A stretch of DNA of 64,000 bases from UBA4733 sp036734945 (GTDB taxonomy: Bacteria > Chloroflexota > UBA4733): NCBI GenBank assembly GCA_036734945.1, contig DAIMXP010000007.1, positions 31,929 through 95,928 of the forward strand. The letters are read 5' to 3'. Numbering within the stretch: the stretch's first letter is position 1; each line of letters begins with the position of its first letter. The notes under the pieces were generated by a model. The model saw only the letters and a program-made list of their open reading frames with translations. It had not been told where the DNA came from and did no database searches. Shown piece after piece: positions 8,610-17,162 of this stretch. The position numbers and the translations under genes were made by a program.

Positions 8610-9593
8610 ATGACCCCACGTGAGCGATTCATCGCTGCTTTGCAGCGACGACCAATTAGCGGTCGGGTACCGCACTTCGAGCTGGTCTTTTTCCTAACGA
8701 TGGAGGCCTTCGGCAAAGTTCACCCCAGTCACCGGAACTACGACCAATGGCTACAGATGCTGGAATCAGAGCGCGAGCTGCACCGGAACGACATGGCCGA
8801 CCTGTTCATCGCGACTGCCGAGCGCTACGAGCACGACGCCATCTTCCTGCATCCCAATCCCAGCACCATCGAGGAAACCTTGCACCTCATCGACAAAGTG
8901 CGGCAGAAGTCGGGAGATCGCTACTTTCTGATGCTGCACGGTGATGCCACGTTCGGGATTCCGCACGGTAGAGATATGATGGAGTGGTGCGGCTGGCTGT
9001 ACGAACATCCCGAGGAAGCCCATGCCACGGCGAAGCGTCAGGTCGACCACGCCCTGGAACGTGCTATCAAGCTCAAAGCTCAAGGTGGGCTCGATGGGTT
9101 CGCCTTGTGTGCCGATTACTGCTTCAATACCGGTCCCTTTCTGCGCCCCGAGAAGTTCCACGAGGTCGTCACTCCCTATCTGAAAGCGCTGATCGCCGGC
9201 TACCGGGAGCTGGGATTCTACGCGATCAAGCACACCGATGGCAACATCATGCCCATTATCGAAGACCTTCTGGACTGTAACCCGCACGCGCTGCACTCGC
9301 TCGATCCTCAGGGCGGCGTCGACATCGCTGAGGTCAAGCGGCGCTACGGGCAGCGGGTGGCGTTGAGTGGGAATGTGAATTGCGGTTTACTGGATACCGG
9401 AACGGACGAAGAAGTCGTCGTCGCCGTCCGCTATGCGCTGCAGCACGGCATGCCTGGTGGTGGCTACATCTTCTCGACGAGTAACTGTATTTACACCGGT
9501 CTCCGTCTCTCGCGTTACGAGCTCATGCTCGACGTGTGGCGACGCGAAGGAATTTACCCCGATCACGCCGGCCAACCTCTGGACAGACCATGA
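8610..9593 (+). CDS. UroD/MtaA-superfamily methyltransferase-like protein (pair A, member 2)
   Basis: A 327-residue UroD-fold protein beginning TPRERFIAALQRRP. It carries HTDGN near residue 208 in the same place as HSDG in the preceding protein, and a cysteine in TSNC near 292. AGGAGGG lies five bases before ATG 8610, and the stop of the preceding gene is only 24 bases upstream, so the two are likely one transcript. The two differ enough to suggest different substrates or a donor/acceptor split rather than a recent duplication. True HemE is unlikely because the haem-pathway arginine-rich N-terminal motif is not evident. Confidence 0.78.
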   Translation: MTPRERFIAALQRRPISGRVPHFELVFFLTMEAFGKVHPSHRNYDQWLQMLESERELHRNDMADLFIATAERYEHDAIFLHPNPSTIEETLHLIDKVRQKSGDRYFLMLHGDATFGIPHGRDMMEWCGWLYEHPEEAHATAKRQVDHALERAIKLKAQGGLDGFALCADYCFNTGPFLRPEKFHEVVTPYLKALIAGYRELGFYAIKHTDGNIMPIIEDLLDCNPHALHSLDPQGGVDIAEVKRRYGQRVALSGNVNCGLLDTGTDEEVVVAVRYALQHGMPGGGYIFSTSNCIYTGLRLSRYELMLDVWRREGIYPDHAGQPLDRP

Positions 9594-9629
9594 AGACCGG
9601 GGAATCGGTATAGTCGCCATCCTGGGGGC

Positions 9630-10862
9630 TCAGGCGAACCGCTCGGCGGCGGCCTTGGCCATGCGGGTCCAGTGGTGCAGCCGGTCGAGATGGCCATTGA
9701 GCGTCTGCAGCTCGCGCAGGACGACCTGCGTGTAGCAGCCACGCAAGCGCCGCAGGCCGTCGTCCAGTCCCCGCTGGAGGATGGAGAGGTCGTCGGTGAA
9801 AATGACGTCGGTGGCCTTCTGCCGCCACATGATGACGTAATCGCTGCCCACCCGGTCGATCACCGTGTCGAGATTCGTCCAGGCGCTGCACACAAAGATG
9901 CGCAGGTTGGGGATGCGCAGGACGCCATCGATCTTGCGGGTGAGGTTCTCGCAGCAGCCGTAGGCGGACAGCCCGAACTGCTCGATGATCGGGAGTTGAT
10001 AGGCGAGGGAAAACTCTTCCCACATCGCGGGCGACACCGACTCGAACTCCTGGCTGTTCGCCATCACCCAGAGATTCCGATACGTGACGCCACCATCGGC
10101 TGGTTCCGAGCCGACCGGGTCGCTGCAGAGCATCGGTCCGCTGTTGTTCGGCGTGAGCACGCCGGCGGCTTCCACCTCGCGCATCGCCTGCAGCACCCCG
10201 TCGCGCAGGTGGGCCATCAGGCGATGCACCAGCTCTGGCTCGGCCGCCATGTCAAGCATCAGTTCGGAGAGTCCGCGCAGGTCGGCCGCTGCCGTGCCCA
10301 GGGTCGCGCTGAGCGGTGCGTCGCAGGTGCGCCGAACGGGCAGGGTGTCCCCCAACAACTCCGCCGCTCGCTCCAGCGCACGCTCGGTGCGGGCACGGTT
10401 GTAGCGGAAGTGCGGCAGGCGCAGCTTGTCGAAGTCCGCTCTGGTTACGAGCGCTGGATCGAAGCCCCAGGCGCCCCCTTCGTCGTCGGAGTCCAGCCGA
10501 TGCACCGGCAACCCCCAGATGGAAGGCGGATCACGATCAAAGACGACCGGAACAGGGAAGCCCGCGTCAACCGGTGTGTCGTCGCCAATGTCGTGCTTGA
10601 TCAGCGTCATCCGCAGGCTGCGCTCCACGCTCCGCCGCCAGGGATCATGACAGGCGAGCTGTTCCTCGGGGAGCAACTCCGGCCAGGCGCCAACCGGCTT
10701 GCACCAGACCGGCGCTCGGTCAGCGCAACGCAAAGCATTCACGTCCCGCCAGCGCTGCTGAATCAGGCGGTTCTCCGGACCGGCGGCAATCTCCGCCACC
10801 TGGTCGGCCAGCCGTCGTACGCAGTCGCGTTCGTCCGTCAGGCGCGGCGTCGCCACAGCCAT
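9630..10862 (-). CDS. Divergent UroD-like protein with YGCCEN motif (pair B, member 1)
   Basis: A 410-residue protein that I place only loosely in the UroD superfamily. Its best landmark is AYGCCENLTRKIDGVLRIPNLR near residue 300, on a core that resembles UroD-like barrels; the paired cysteines after Tyr-Gly are plausible metal ligands. I chose ATG 10862 because AGGGGTGA lies six bases before it; an upstream GTG at 10871 is possible. It converges on the plus-strand pair A. Its neighbour at 10971-12185 is a clear paralogue that shares QEFxxVSPAM and the YGCCE segment. The function is not recognised; the location suggests a part in the corrinoid methyl-transfer system. Confidence 0.72.
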   Translation of the reverse strand: MAVATPRLTDERDCVRRLADQVAEIAAGPENRLIQQRWRDVNALRCADRAPVWCKPVGAWPELLPEEQLACHDPWRRSVERSLRMTLIKHDIGDDTPVDAGFPVPVVFDRDPPSIWGLPVHRLDSDDEGGAWGFDPALVTRADFDKLRLPHFRYNRARTERALERAAELLGDTLPVRRTCDAPLSATLGTAAADLRGLSELMLDMAAEPELVHRLMAHLRDGVLQAMREVEAAGVLTPNNSGPMLCSDPVGSEPADGGVTYRNLWVMANSQEFESVSPAMWEEFSLAYQLPIIEQFGLSAYGCCENLTRKIDGVLRIPNLRIFVCSAWTNLDTVIDRVGSDYVIMWRQKATDVIFTDDLSILQRGLDDGLRRLRGCYTQVVLRELQTLNGHLDRLHHWTRMAKAAAERFA

Positions 10863-10970
10863 GCTGCTCACCCCTTACCGTACTCATCGGCACTCTACCA
10901 TGGCCAAGGACACGATGGGACTCGACGCTCGCAGTGCCAGGGTTCGACGCGCATCGGGGGCCGCGCTCAG

Positions 10971-12185
10971 TCAGAGCCGCTCGATCTCCTCGCGCGCGAT
11001 CCTGACCCACTGTGGGATGCGGGTCGGGTCGTGCTGGACGGTCTCCACGTCTTTCAGGGTGATATCGACGTGGCAGCCCCGGCACGCCGCGAGGTCCCGT
11101 CTGAGGACCCCTCGAACTTGCTCCGAACTGAAGCCGTAGGCCACCATGTCCACCGGGCTGGGACGGTAGCTCAGCACATAGTCCTTCCCGATCTGCTCGG
11201 CACACCGGGCGACGTTAGCGAAGGGCGACACGGCGATCCGGCGCAGGTTCGGGATCTGCCGGAGGATCTTGATCTTGGCGGTCAGGTCCTCGCAGCAACC
11301 GTAGGCGACCAGGCCGAACTTCTGGAGGATCGGCAGTTGATACCGCAGCAGGAAGTCGTTTTGCATCGCCGGCGAGACGCCCGTGAACTCCTGGGAAGCC
11401 ATGAAGACCCAGAGACGGCTCCGTTTCACGCCGTTGACGTTTGGCGCGGGGTCGTCCAGTTCCTTCGCGTAGGGCATCGCCTGATTCTGGTGCGCGCCCA
11501 GGCCCCAATCCCCGGCTGTTTCGGCGGCGTCGTGGGTCCGGAGAATGCCGTCAGACATGAACTGCAGCAGGCGGTGAAGCCATTCCGGGTTGTCCAGCAT
11601 GTCCAGCATGAAGTGCTCGATGCCTCGGAGGTAGCCCAGGTCCGTCGAGATGTCTGCGGACCACATCCGGTACGCCGGGCCGCGGTCGACGTTGACCGTG
11701 ATCATGTCGCCAATCGCGTCTTCGAGGCGCCGAGCATGCTCCGCCGTTCGCTCCTCATCGAGCTCGTGCCTGGGGGAACGTAGGCGCTGCGCATCTTCGA
11801 GGCGCTTGATCGCATAGTCGACCTTGAAGGAACCGCGCGATTCCTCCGCGAAGTTCCGCGGGGCGTCGACACCCCAACCCTGACAACGATAGGCCGCACG
11901 AACCGTCACCCAGGGCTCGAAGATGGAATCATCCTGCAAGCCGTGCCAGAAGAGCTGATACCGGAAGAAGTTCTCGTAGGAACGGAAGAAGGGGTCCTCG
12001 CAGTGGCAGCGGGACTCGGGCATCTCCTGCCAGGCGAACGCGCGCACGTAGATCAGGGGTCGGGTGAACTCGAGGCTGTTGTGTCGGCGCCAGAGATTCC
12101 GCCGAACCGCTTGCTCCGGGTCGTTGCAGACCTCGACGTAGCGCCTTGCCAAGTCGCGCAGGATAGCTCGATCGGCCACTGTCAT
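10971..12185 (-). CDS. Divergent UroD-like protein with YGCCED motif (pair B, member 2)
   Basis: A 404-residue paralogue of the protein at 9630-10862. The shared blocks are QEFTGVSPAM, QLPILQKFGLVAYGCCEDLT (near residue 295) and RQIPNLR. The N-terminal 100 residues are quite different between the two. GGCGAGG precedes ATG 12185. The gene lies about 110 bases upstream of its paralogue on the same strand, so the pair is probably one operon transcribed away from the aldo/keto reductase. I do not recognise a known enzyme; a UroD-like barrel with a Cys-Cys metal site is the most I can support. Confidence 0.72.
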   Translation of the reverse strand: MTVADRAILRDLARRYVEVCNDPEQAVRRNLWRRHNSLEFTRPLIYVRAFAWQEMPESRCHCEDPFFRSYENFFRYQLFWHGLQDDSIFEPWVTVRAAYRCQGWGVDAPRNFAEESRGSFKVDYAIKRLEDAQRLRSPRHELDEERTAEHARRLEDAIGDMITVNVDRGPAYRMWSADISTDLGYLRGIEHFMLDMLDNPEWLHRLLQFMSDGILRTHDAAETAGDWGLGAHQNQAMPYAKELDDPAPNVNGVKRSRLWVFMASQEFTGVSPAMQNDFLLRYQLPILQKFGLVAYGCCEDLTAKIKILRQIPNLRRIAVSPFANVARCAEQIGKDYVLSYRPSPVDMVAYGFSSEQVRGVLRRDLAACRGCHVDITLKDVETVQHDPTRIPQWVRIAREEIERL

Positions 12186-12444
12186 TGCCTACTGCCTCGC
12201 CGTTCCGCCGCCCCCTGACAGGGACCAGCGGTCGCCTGGCGTCAGGATAACAGGCCCTGGCGCGTTCCGGCAAACCCGCTCGCCGGTCAGGCCATGTGGC
12301 CACCGCCCGGTCCTGGCAAGGCGGCGTGGCGCCTTGACCGAGTGGCAGTCCCCATGCGCCTGGCGGGCCGCTTCATGGACGTGCTATGCTCTGCCCTGTA
12401 GGATGAAGTTCAACAGCACATGCCGGTTCTTGGCGGCGCTCCCT

Positions 12445-12505
12445 CCGGCGGCGTGACCGACTTGTCACCTCCGGAGCCGCCGGTTTGAACCATTTTTGAA
12501 CCATT
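12445..12505 (+). promoter_or_regulatory. Stem-loop followed by a perfect 11-base tandem repeat, upstream of the aldo/keto reductase
   Basis: In the 388-base gap between two divergent genes, CCGGCGGC (12445-12452) pairs with GCCGCCGG (12476-12483), and GTGAC/GTCAC form an inner stem. Directly after it TTTGAACCATT occurs twice without a gap (12484-12505). This could be an operator or part of a leader. The rest of the gap (12186-12444 and 12506-12573) shows no gene. I looked for a cobalamin riboswitch, given the corrinoid genes, and did not see its conserved boxes. Confidence 0.4.
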
Positions 12506-12573
12506 GTCGAAGGGAGCACGCGGGACCGGGGTCGAGGCAAGGATGCCTTCAAGAACGGGGAGGAGACGGGAGA

Positions 12574-13464
12574 ATGGAAACACGCGCTTTGGGCCGGACC
12601 GGACTCGAAGTGTCGACGCTGTGCATGGGCTGCTGGGAAATCGGCGGCCTGTTCTGGGGGCCGGTCGAGGCTGGCGCGGCGGTCGCCTTGTTGCGGCGCG
12701 CTCACGAGGCCGGAGTGACGACCTTCGATCTCTCCGACAACTACGGCAACGGCCGCAGTGAGGTGCTCGTGGGGGCAGGGCTGGGCGAAGTACGCCAGCA
12801 GACTGTCCTGGTCACGAAGGCGGGCTACATCATGGGCGCCGACGGCGCACAGTCGGTAATGAAGCGACCGATCGCGCAGCGCTTCGACCGCGCCTACTTG
12901 ACCTGGGAATGTGAGATGAGCCTCTGGCGGCTCGGCACCGATTACCTCGACGTGTTTCTGCTCCACGATTACTTGCTGTCCTCGCCAGATCCGTCGGCCG
13001 AGGCGGCCGACGAGCCGTTTGAGGCGCTGCTCCGCCTGAAAGAGGCGGGGAAGATCCGCCACTACGGAGTGTCTGCGACTCCAGCCGTGGCCCAGGTGGC
13101 GATCGAGCGGTTCGGCGCTGAAGTGGTCGAGGTCCCGTTCAACCTCCTCGATCAGCGGGCTGCCCAGCAGCTTTTCCCGGTGGCCGCGGAACGGGGCGTC
13201 GGCGTCCTGGCCCGTAGCCCATTCGCCAGCGGACGCCTCTTTCGGCCGCGGAGCGAGACGGAAGGGCAGGCGCGCGACCTGAGACAGCTCGTTCGGCCTC
13301 CGGCGAAGAGTCTGGCCGAACTGGCCATCAAGTTCGTCCTGTCCTGCGCTCCCGTGGCGAGCGTCGTGACAGGGATCGCGCGGGAGTCGGAGCTGGACGA
13401 GAATACCGACGCGGCCAGCCCGCCGTTCCTGCTGCCCGACCAGGTCGCCGAACTGGCATCTTGA
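12574..13464 (+). CDS. Aldo/keto reductase
   Basis: A 296-residue aldo/keto reductase beginning METRALGRTGLEVSTLCMG. The catalytic tetrad is present: Asp in FDLSDNYGNG and its Tyr near residue 55, Lys in VTKAGY near 81, His in LLHDY near 131. GGAGGAGACGGGAGA leads into ATG 12574. It faces away from pair B and towards the corrinoid protein gene. It could reduce an aldehyde made during demethylation, but the fold is common and the substrate is not predictable. Confidence 0.9.
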   Translation: METRALGRTGLEVSTLCMGCWEIGGLFWGPVEAGAAVALLRRAHEAGVTTFDLSDNYGNGRSEVLVGAGLGEVRQQTVLVTKAGYIMGADGAQSVMKRPIAQRFDRAYLTWECEMSLWRLGTDYLDVFLLHDYLLSSPDPSAEAADEPFEALLRLKEAGKIRHYGVSATPAVAQVAIERFGAEVVEVPFNLLDQRAAQQLFPVAAERGVGVLARSPFASGRLFRPRSETEGQARDLRQLVRPPAKSLAELAIKFVLSCAPVASVVTGIARESELDENTDAASPPFLLPDQVAELAS

Positions 13465-13534
13465 CATGAGACAGTAGATCAAGGAGTGCGTTGGACGTGG
13501 GCGAACGTGAGGTGTCTGCGTGACGCACTCTCCG

Positions 13535-13563
13535 TTGCTAATCCGGCGTGACCGTGGTATATT
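13535..13563 (+). promoter_or_regulatory. Sigma-70-type promoter for the corrinoid protein gene
   Basis: TTGCTA (13535-13540) and TATATT (13558-13563) are spaced by exactly 17 bases, 33 bases before the corrinoid protein start. An 8-base inverted pair, GAGTGCGT and ACGCACTC, flanks the region just upstream. This suggests that the corrinoid protein and the following UroD-like genes have their own transcript. Confidence 0.5.
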
Positions 13564-13596
13564 GCTGGCCAAGGACGCACGGGAGCGTAAAGATCC

Positions 13597-14244
13597 ATGA
13601 ACTTACGCGAACTCGAAGAGGCCGTCATCACCGGGAAGGCGCGTGACGCCGAGGCGCTCACGCGCGCCGCTCTGGCGGCGGGCGTTGCGCCGCTGCGCGT
13701 GATCAGCGAAGCGCTCGTGCCTGGCATGCACGAGGTGGGCGAGCGGTTTAAGCGCGAGGAGTACTACGTTCCCGAGTTGCTGCTGGCCGCACGGGCGATG
13801 AAGACGGCGCTGGCGCTGATCAAGCCACTGTTGACTACCGCGGAACAAGCGAACAGCCGGCAGACCCGTGTGGTCATCGGCACCGTCCAGGGCGACCTGC
13901 ACGACATCGGGAAGAACCTGGTGGCGATGATGCTCGAAGGAGCAGGCTTCGAGGTGCTTGACCTCGGAACCAACGTCAAGGCGGAGCAGTTTGTCCGGGC
14001 GGTGATCGAGAACGACGCGCAGGTCGTGGCCCTGTCGGCGCTGTTGACGACGACGATGACCAACATGGCAGCGGTGATTGATGCGTTGCGCCAGGCGAAC
14101 GTGCGCGAGCGCGTGCTCGTGATCGTGGGGGGGGCAGCCGTGACCGAGCGATTCGCCCAGCAAGTCGGGGCGGACGGGTTCGCGGCCGACGCGGCCACAG
14201 CGGTTGATGTGGTGCAAGAGCTTCTGCGGGCCCGCGTGGCTTGA
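13597..14244 (+). CDS. Corrinoid (cobalamin-binding) methyltransferase protein
   Basis: A 215-residue protein of the MtbC/MttC/MtaC type. It has a B12-binding helical cap domain (residues 1-85, with VPELLLAARAM) and a Rossmann B12 domain. The lower-ligand motif is intact: Asp100-Leu-His102-Asp-Ile-Gly105 in GDLHDIGKN, followed by the SALLTTTM and GGAAVT segments expected in the family. The cobalt of this cofactor would carry the methyl group between the UroD-like enzymes and the final acceptor. It is the only corrinoid protein in the window, although six UroD-like proteins surround it. RACo at 5409-7094 is its likely reactivator. Confidence 0.93.
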   Translation: MNLRELEEAVITGKARDAEALTRAALAAGVAPLRVISEALVPGMHEVGERFKREEYYVPELLLAARAMKTALALIKPLLTTAEQANSRQTRVVIGTVQGDLHDIGKNLVAMMLEGAGFEVLDLGTNVKAEQFVRAVIENDAQVVALSALLTTTMTNMAAVIDALRQANVRERVLVIVGGAAVTERFAQQVGADGFAADAATAVDVVQELLRARVA

Positions 14245-14333
14245 TCCGCCGCCGCCGACCGGCTCGACCGGGGGTGCTTGCGCGGCGCTGCAGAGCGCAG
14301 TGACCAGCCAGGGGAGGTCTGAGAGGAAAGAGG

Positions 14334-15461
14334 ATGGACGCGCGCCAGCGATATCACGAGACGATGCAGTTTGGTCAGCCGGATCGTACCTTTCTCCTGC
14401 CACCGTGGCTCTGGAACAGCACGGTGGAACGCTGGCACAGCGAGGGGCTGCCGGCCGACATCCACGTCGACGCGTACTTCGGGACCGACCGTTACCAGGT
14501 TGCGCCAATCAGCGTGGGACTCCTGCCGGGTACCGAGCGCGAAGTGCTGAAGGAGGAAGGCAAGACACGTATCGTTCGACGCGGGGGCGAAGGACAGATC
14601 ATCCGCGAGTTTAAGGATCGTCCCGACATGAACATGCCCCAGTGGCTGGATTATCCGCTGAAAACGCGCGAGGACTGGGAACGCGAATTCAAGCCGAGAC
14701 TCGATCCCACCTCTCCGAAGCGGTATCCACTCTGGTGGGCCGACTACGTTCGGACGGTTCAGGACCGCGACTATCCCCTCGGGATCTCGGCCGGTTCCTT
14801 CTTCGGCTGGGTCCGCAACTGGATGGGCCTGGAGCGCCTCTCCTATACGTTTTCCGACGATCCCCTGCTCCTCCACGAGATCATCGACCACATCGCCACT
14901 TGCGTCTGCGAAACGATTCATCCGGCGCTGGACGCGATTCAGTTCGACTTCGCTCTGATCTGGGAAGACATGGCCGGCAAGGGCAGCCCCCTTTGTTCGC
15001 CCACCACGTTCCGAGAGTTCCAGGTACCCGCTTACCAGCGCGTCACCGACCTGCTCCACAGTCACGGTGTGGACATCATCCTGGTGGACAGCGACGGGCT
15101 GAACGGCCCGATCATTCCTTGCTGGTTGGACGCCGGGGTCACCGGCTTCTATCCCCTGGAAGTCGCCGCCGGGGAAGATGCTGTGGCGTTGCGTCGCCGC
15201 TACGGCAAGAACCTCATGCTTTACGGGAACGTCGACAAGCGCGTGCTGGCGCAGGGACCGGAAGCGATCGATGCTGAAGTGCTGTCCAAAATCCCCTGGC
15301 TGCTGCTCCAGGGCGGCTATGCGCCGTGGATCGACCATCTGGTGCCACCCGACGTCTCGTTCGCGCATTTTCGCTACTACATGGAACTCCTCCAGCGGGT
15401 GGCCGCGGACCCCGGCGCCGCCCTTGACGAAGCCCGGCGCCGTGGTTACTGGCAGGAGTGA
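14334..15461 (+). CDS. UroD-like methyltransferase-like protein (pair C, member 1)
   Basis: A 375-residue UroD-superfamily protein. It begins MDARQRYHETMQFGQPDRTFLL and later has LVDSDGLNGPIIP near residue 252 and the C-terminal block WIDHLVPPDVSF near 332. The His of the pair A motif HSDG is Asp here, so the metal site, if any, differs. GAGAGGAAAGAGG precedes ATG 14334, 89 bases after the corrinoid protein, with which it is probably co-transcribed. The close paralogue downstream shares QVAPISVGLLPG / EVAPVALGLLPG. Confidence 0.8.
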   Translation: MDARQRYHETMQFGQPDRTFLLPPWLWNSTVERWHSEGLPADIHVDAYFGTDRYQVAPISVGLLPGTEREVLKEEGKTRIVRRGGEGQIIREFKDRPDMNMPQWLDYPLKTREDWEREFKPRLDPTSPKRYPLWWADYVRTVQDRDYPLGISAGSFFGWVRNWMGLERLSYTFSDDPLLLHEIIDHIATCVCETIHPALDAIQFDFALIWEDMAGKGSPLCSPTTFREFQVPAYQRVTDLLHSHGVDIILVDSDGLNGPIIPCWLDAGVTGFYPLEVAAGEDAVALRRRYGKNLMLYGNVDKRVLAQGPEAIDAEVLSKIPWLLLQGGYAPWIDHLVPPDVSFAHFRYYMELLQRVAADPGAALDEARRRGYWQE

Positions 15462-15503
15462 CCGCCTGTCCCCACGCCATCTGAGAAGGACGAGACGACT
15501 GCG

Positions 15504-16625
15504 ATGAATAGCCGCGAACGCTTCCTGGCTGTCGTGCGCTTTGAGCCCCTTGATGTCGTTCCGCTCCCTTGCCTCTTTCAGTGCTTCGAGCCGGAGACCA
15601 TGCAGCGCTGGTATCGCGAAGGGTTGCGGCGTGACGCGCACGTGATCACGCAGTTCGGCTTCGAGCGCATGGAGGTTGCGCCGGTCGCGCTCGGCCTGCT
15701 CCCCGGGTTGGCGACGGCCGACGTCGAGGAGAGCGAAGAGTGGCGCGTCGGAACGGACCGCGAGCATGGTGAGGAGACGGTGGGGCGCGCCGACGCAGCG
15801 CGGGAACGCTTTCCCCTGCGCACGCGCGAGCAGTGGGCGGCAGTGCGAGGGCGGCTGAACCCTGCATCACCGGCACGCTACCCGCGCTTCTTTGCGGACT
15901 ATTGCCGCGAACGTCGTGGCCGCGACTACCCGCTGGGTCTCCAACTGGCCGGCCCCTTCAGCGCGTTGCACGATTGGATGGGGCTGCGTCGCCTGGGAAC
16001 CGCAGCGCGCACCGAACGCTCCTGGGTGGAGGAAATGGTGGCGCACCTGGGCGACTTCGTCGTGCAGGCGGCGCAGCGGGCCGTCGCGAACCTCGACCTC
16101 GACTTCGTGATCATCAAGGAACCCTGGGCCTATCGGGCCGGCGCGCTTGGATCGCCCAGCGAGTTCGACCGGCTGTTCCGACCGTTCTTCCGTCAGGTGG
16201 TCGGCGCTCTGCGAGCTGCAGGAGTTCCGGCGATCATGGTCGAGTCGAGAGGGCGGGTGGCGGACCTCATCCCATTCTGGCTGGCGAGCGGGGTGAACTG
16301 TCTGGGCTTCCTCGAGGTTGGTGGAGGGCTCGACGCGGTGGGGTTACGCGAGCGGTATGGACGCGATCTGGTGCTAATCGGCAACCTGGACGCCCGGGTG
16401 CTGGCGGGCCAGTGGCGCGACATCGCCGACGAGATTCTGGCCAAGGCGCCGGTGCTGCTCGCGGCAGGCGGCTACTTTCCGACCGTGGATCAGCCCGTCC
16501 CTTCCGACGTGCCACTGGAGAACTACGAGTATTATCTGGCCCTGTTACGCCACCTGGGCGGAGATGAGGCTGCCGAGTGGGAGTCACACGAGCGCAGACA
16601 CGTCTTGACGGTTGTTCGACCGTGA
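15504..16625 (+). CDS. UroD-like methyltransferase-like protein (pair C, member 2)
   Basis: A 373-residue paralogue of the preceding protein, 42 bases downstream of it. It begins NSRERFLAVVRFEPLDVVPLPC. The SDG segment is VESRGRVADLIP near residue 246, and the C-terminal block is TVDQPVPSDVPLENYEYY. Two of the polar residues of the pair A motif are therefore changed, so the two members of pair C may not do the same job. This is the last gene of the methyl-transfer island; an MFS pseudogene follows. Confidence 0.8.
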   Translation: MNSRERFLAVVRFEPLDVVPLPCLFQCFEPETMQRWYREGLRRDAHVITQFGFERMEVAPVALGLLPGLATADVEESEEWRVGTDREHGEETVGRADAARERFPLRTREQWAAVRGRLNPASPARYPRFFADYCRERRGRDYPLGLQLAGPFSALHDWMGLRRLGTAARTERSWVEEMVAHLGDFVVQAAQRAVANLDLDFVIIKEPWAYRAGALGSPSEFDRLFRPFFRQVVGALRAAGVPAIMVESRGRVADLIPFWLASGVNCLGFLEVGGGLDAVGLRERYGRDLVLIGNLDARVLAGQWRDIADEILAKAPVLLAAGGYFPTVDQPVPSDVPLENYEYYLALLRHLGGDEAAEWESHERRHVLTVVRP

Positions 16626-16807
16626 CCGACCGTGTTGGCGTCCCTACGTTGGCCCGCAAGACCCGACTTGAGGGGGCGCCAGGCGCAGCCACGGAAGGGA
16701 ATAAAGTTTACATTTCGTGAGTTGTGTGGCATCATCGGTGTATGGATGCCGATACTGTGCTGGCAGAAAAGTTGACTGCGATCCTGCCCCACCCCACCGA
16801 GAAGTAG

Positions 16808-17122
16808 CGTCACCTGCTCCTGTTGCTGGGCCAGGTCGTCTCCATCACCGGCGACTGGTTGGCCAGCATCGCGCTGCTCGTCTTTGTCTACCAGCGGACC
16901 GGCTCGGGCCTGGCGGTGGGCGCCCTGCGCGGCCGCGTCTTTGGTATGCTGACGGCGACGTCCAACTTGACCAGCATGGTCTCGATGGCGGCGGGCGGAG
17001 CCCTGGCCGACATCATTGGGATTCGTGAGGTGTACGCTCTCGCAGGGCTGGTGATTGTCGCGGGTGGCGTCGCGGCCCTTGGTGTGACTATTGACAGGAG
17101 CCATTCAGGCGGCGTAGTCTAG
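16808..17122 (+). pseudogene. Internally deleted MFS transporter remnant
   Basis: The frame reads LGQVVSITGDWLASIALLVF, the first helix of an EntS/MFS_3-type exporter, for about 35 codons. It then jumps without a frame change to RGRVFGMLTATSNLTSM, which belongs to helices 10-12 of the same family. About 250 codons are missing. A TAG at 16805-16807 ends a 21-codon ORF that begins at 16743 and may be a cut-down upstream gene. The region 16626-16807 shows nothing else. Confidence 0.7.
17091..17120 (+). promoter_or_regulatory. Sigma-70-type promoter for the GAF-BTAD regulator
   Basis: TTGACA (17091-17096) and TAGTCT (17115-17120) are 18 bases apart and lie 42 bases upstream of the regulator start. 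The promoter overlaps the end of the MFS remnant, so the decayed gene may have been displaced by this regulatory region. Confidence 0.4.
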
Positions 17123-17162
17123 ACGCCAGTCGAGTCATTGATTGGGGACTCGGAGGCAGACC

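Noticed and set aside
12186..12573. Cobalamin riboswitch before the corrinoid genes
   Set aside because: I looked for the conserved boxes and did not find them in this gap or before 13597 and 4510.
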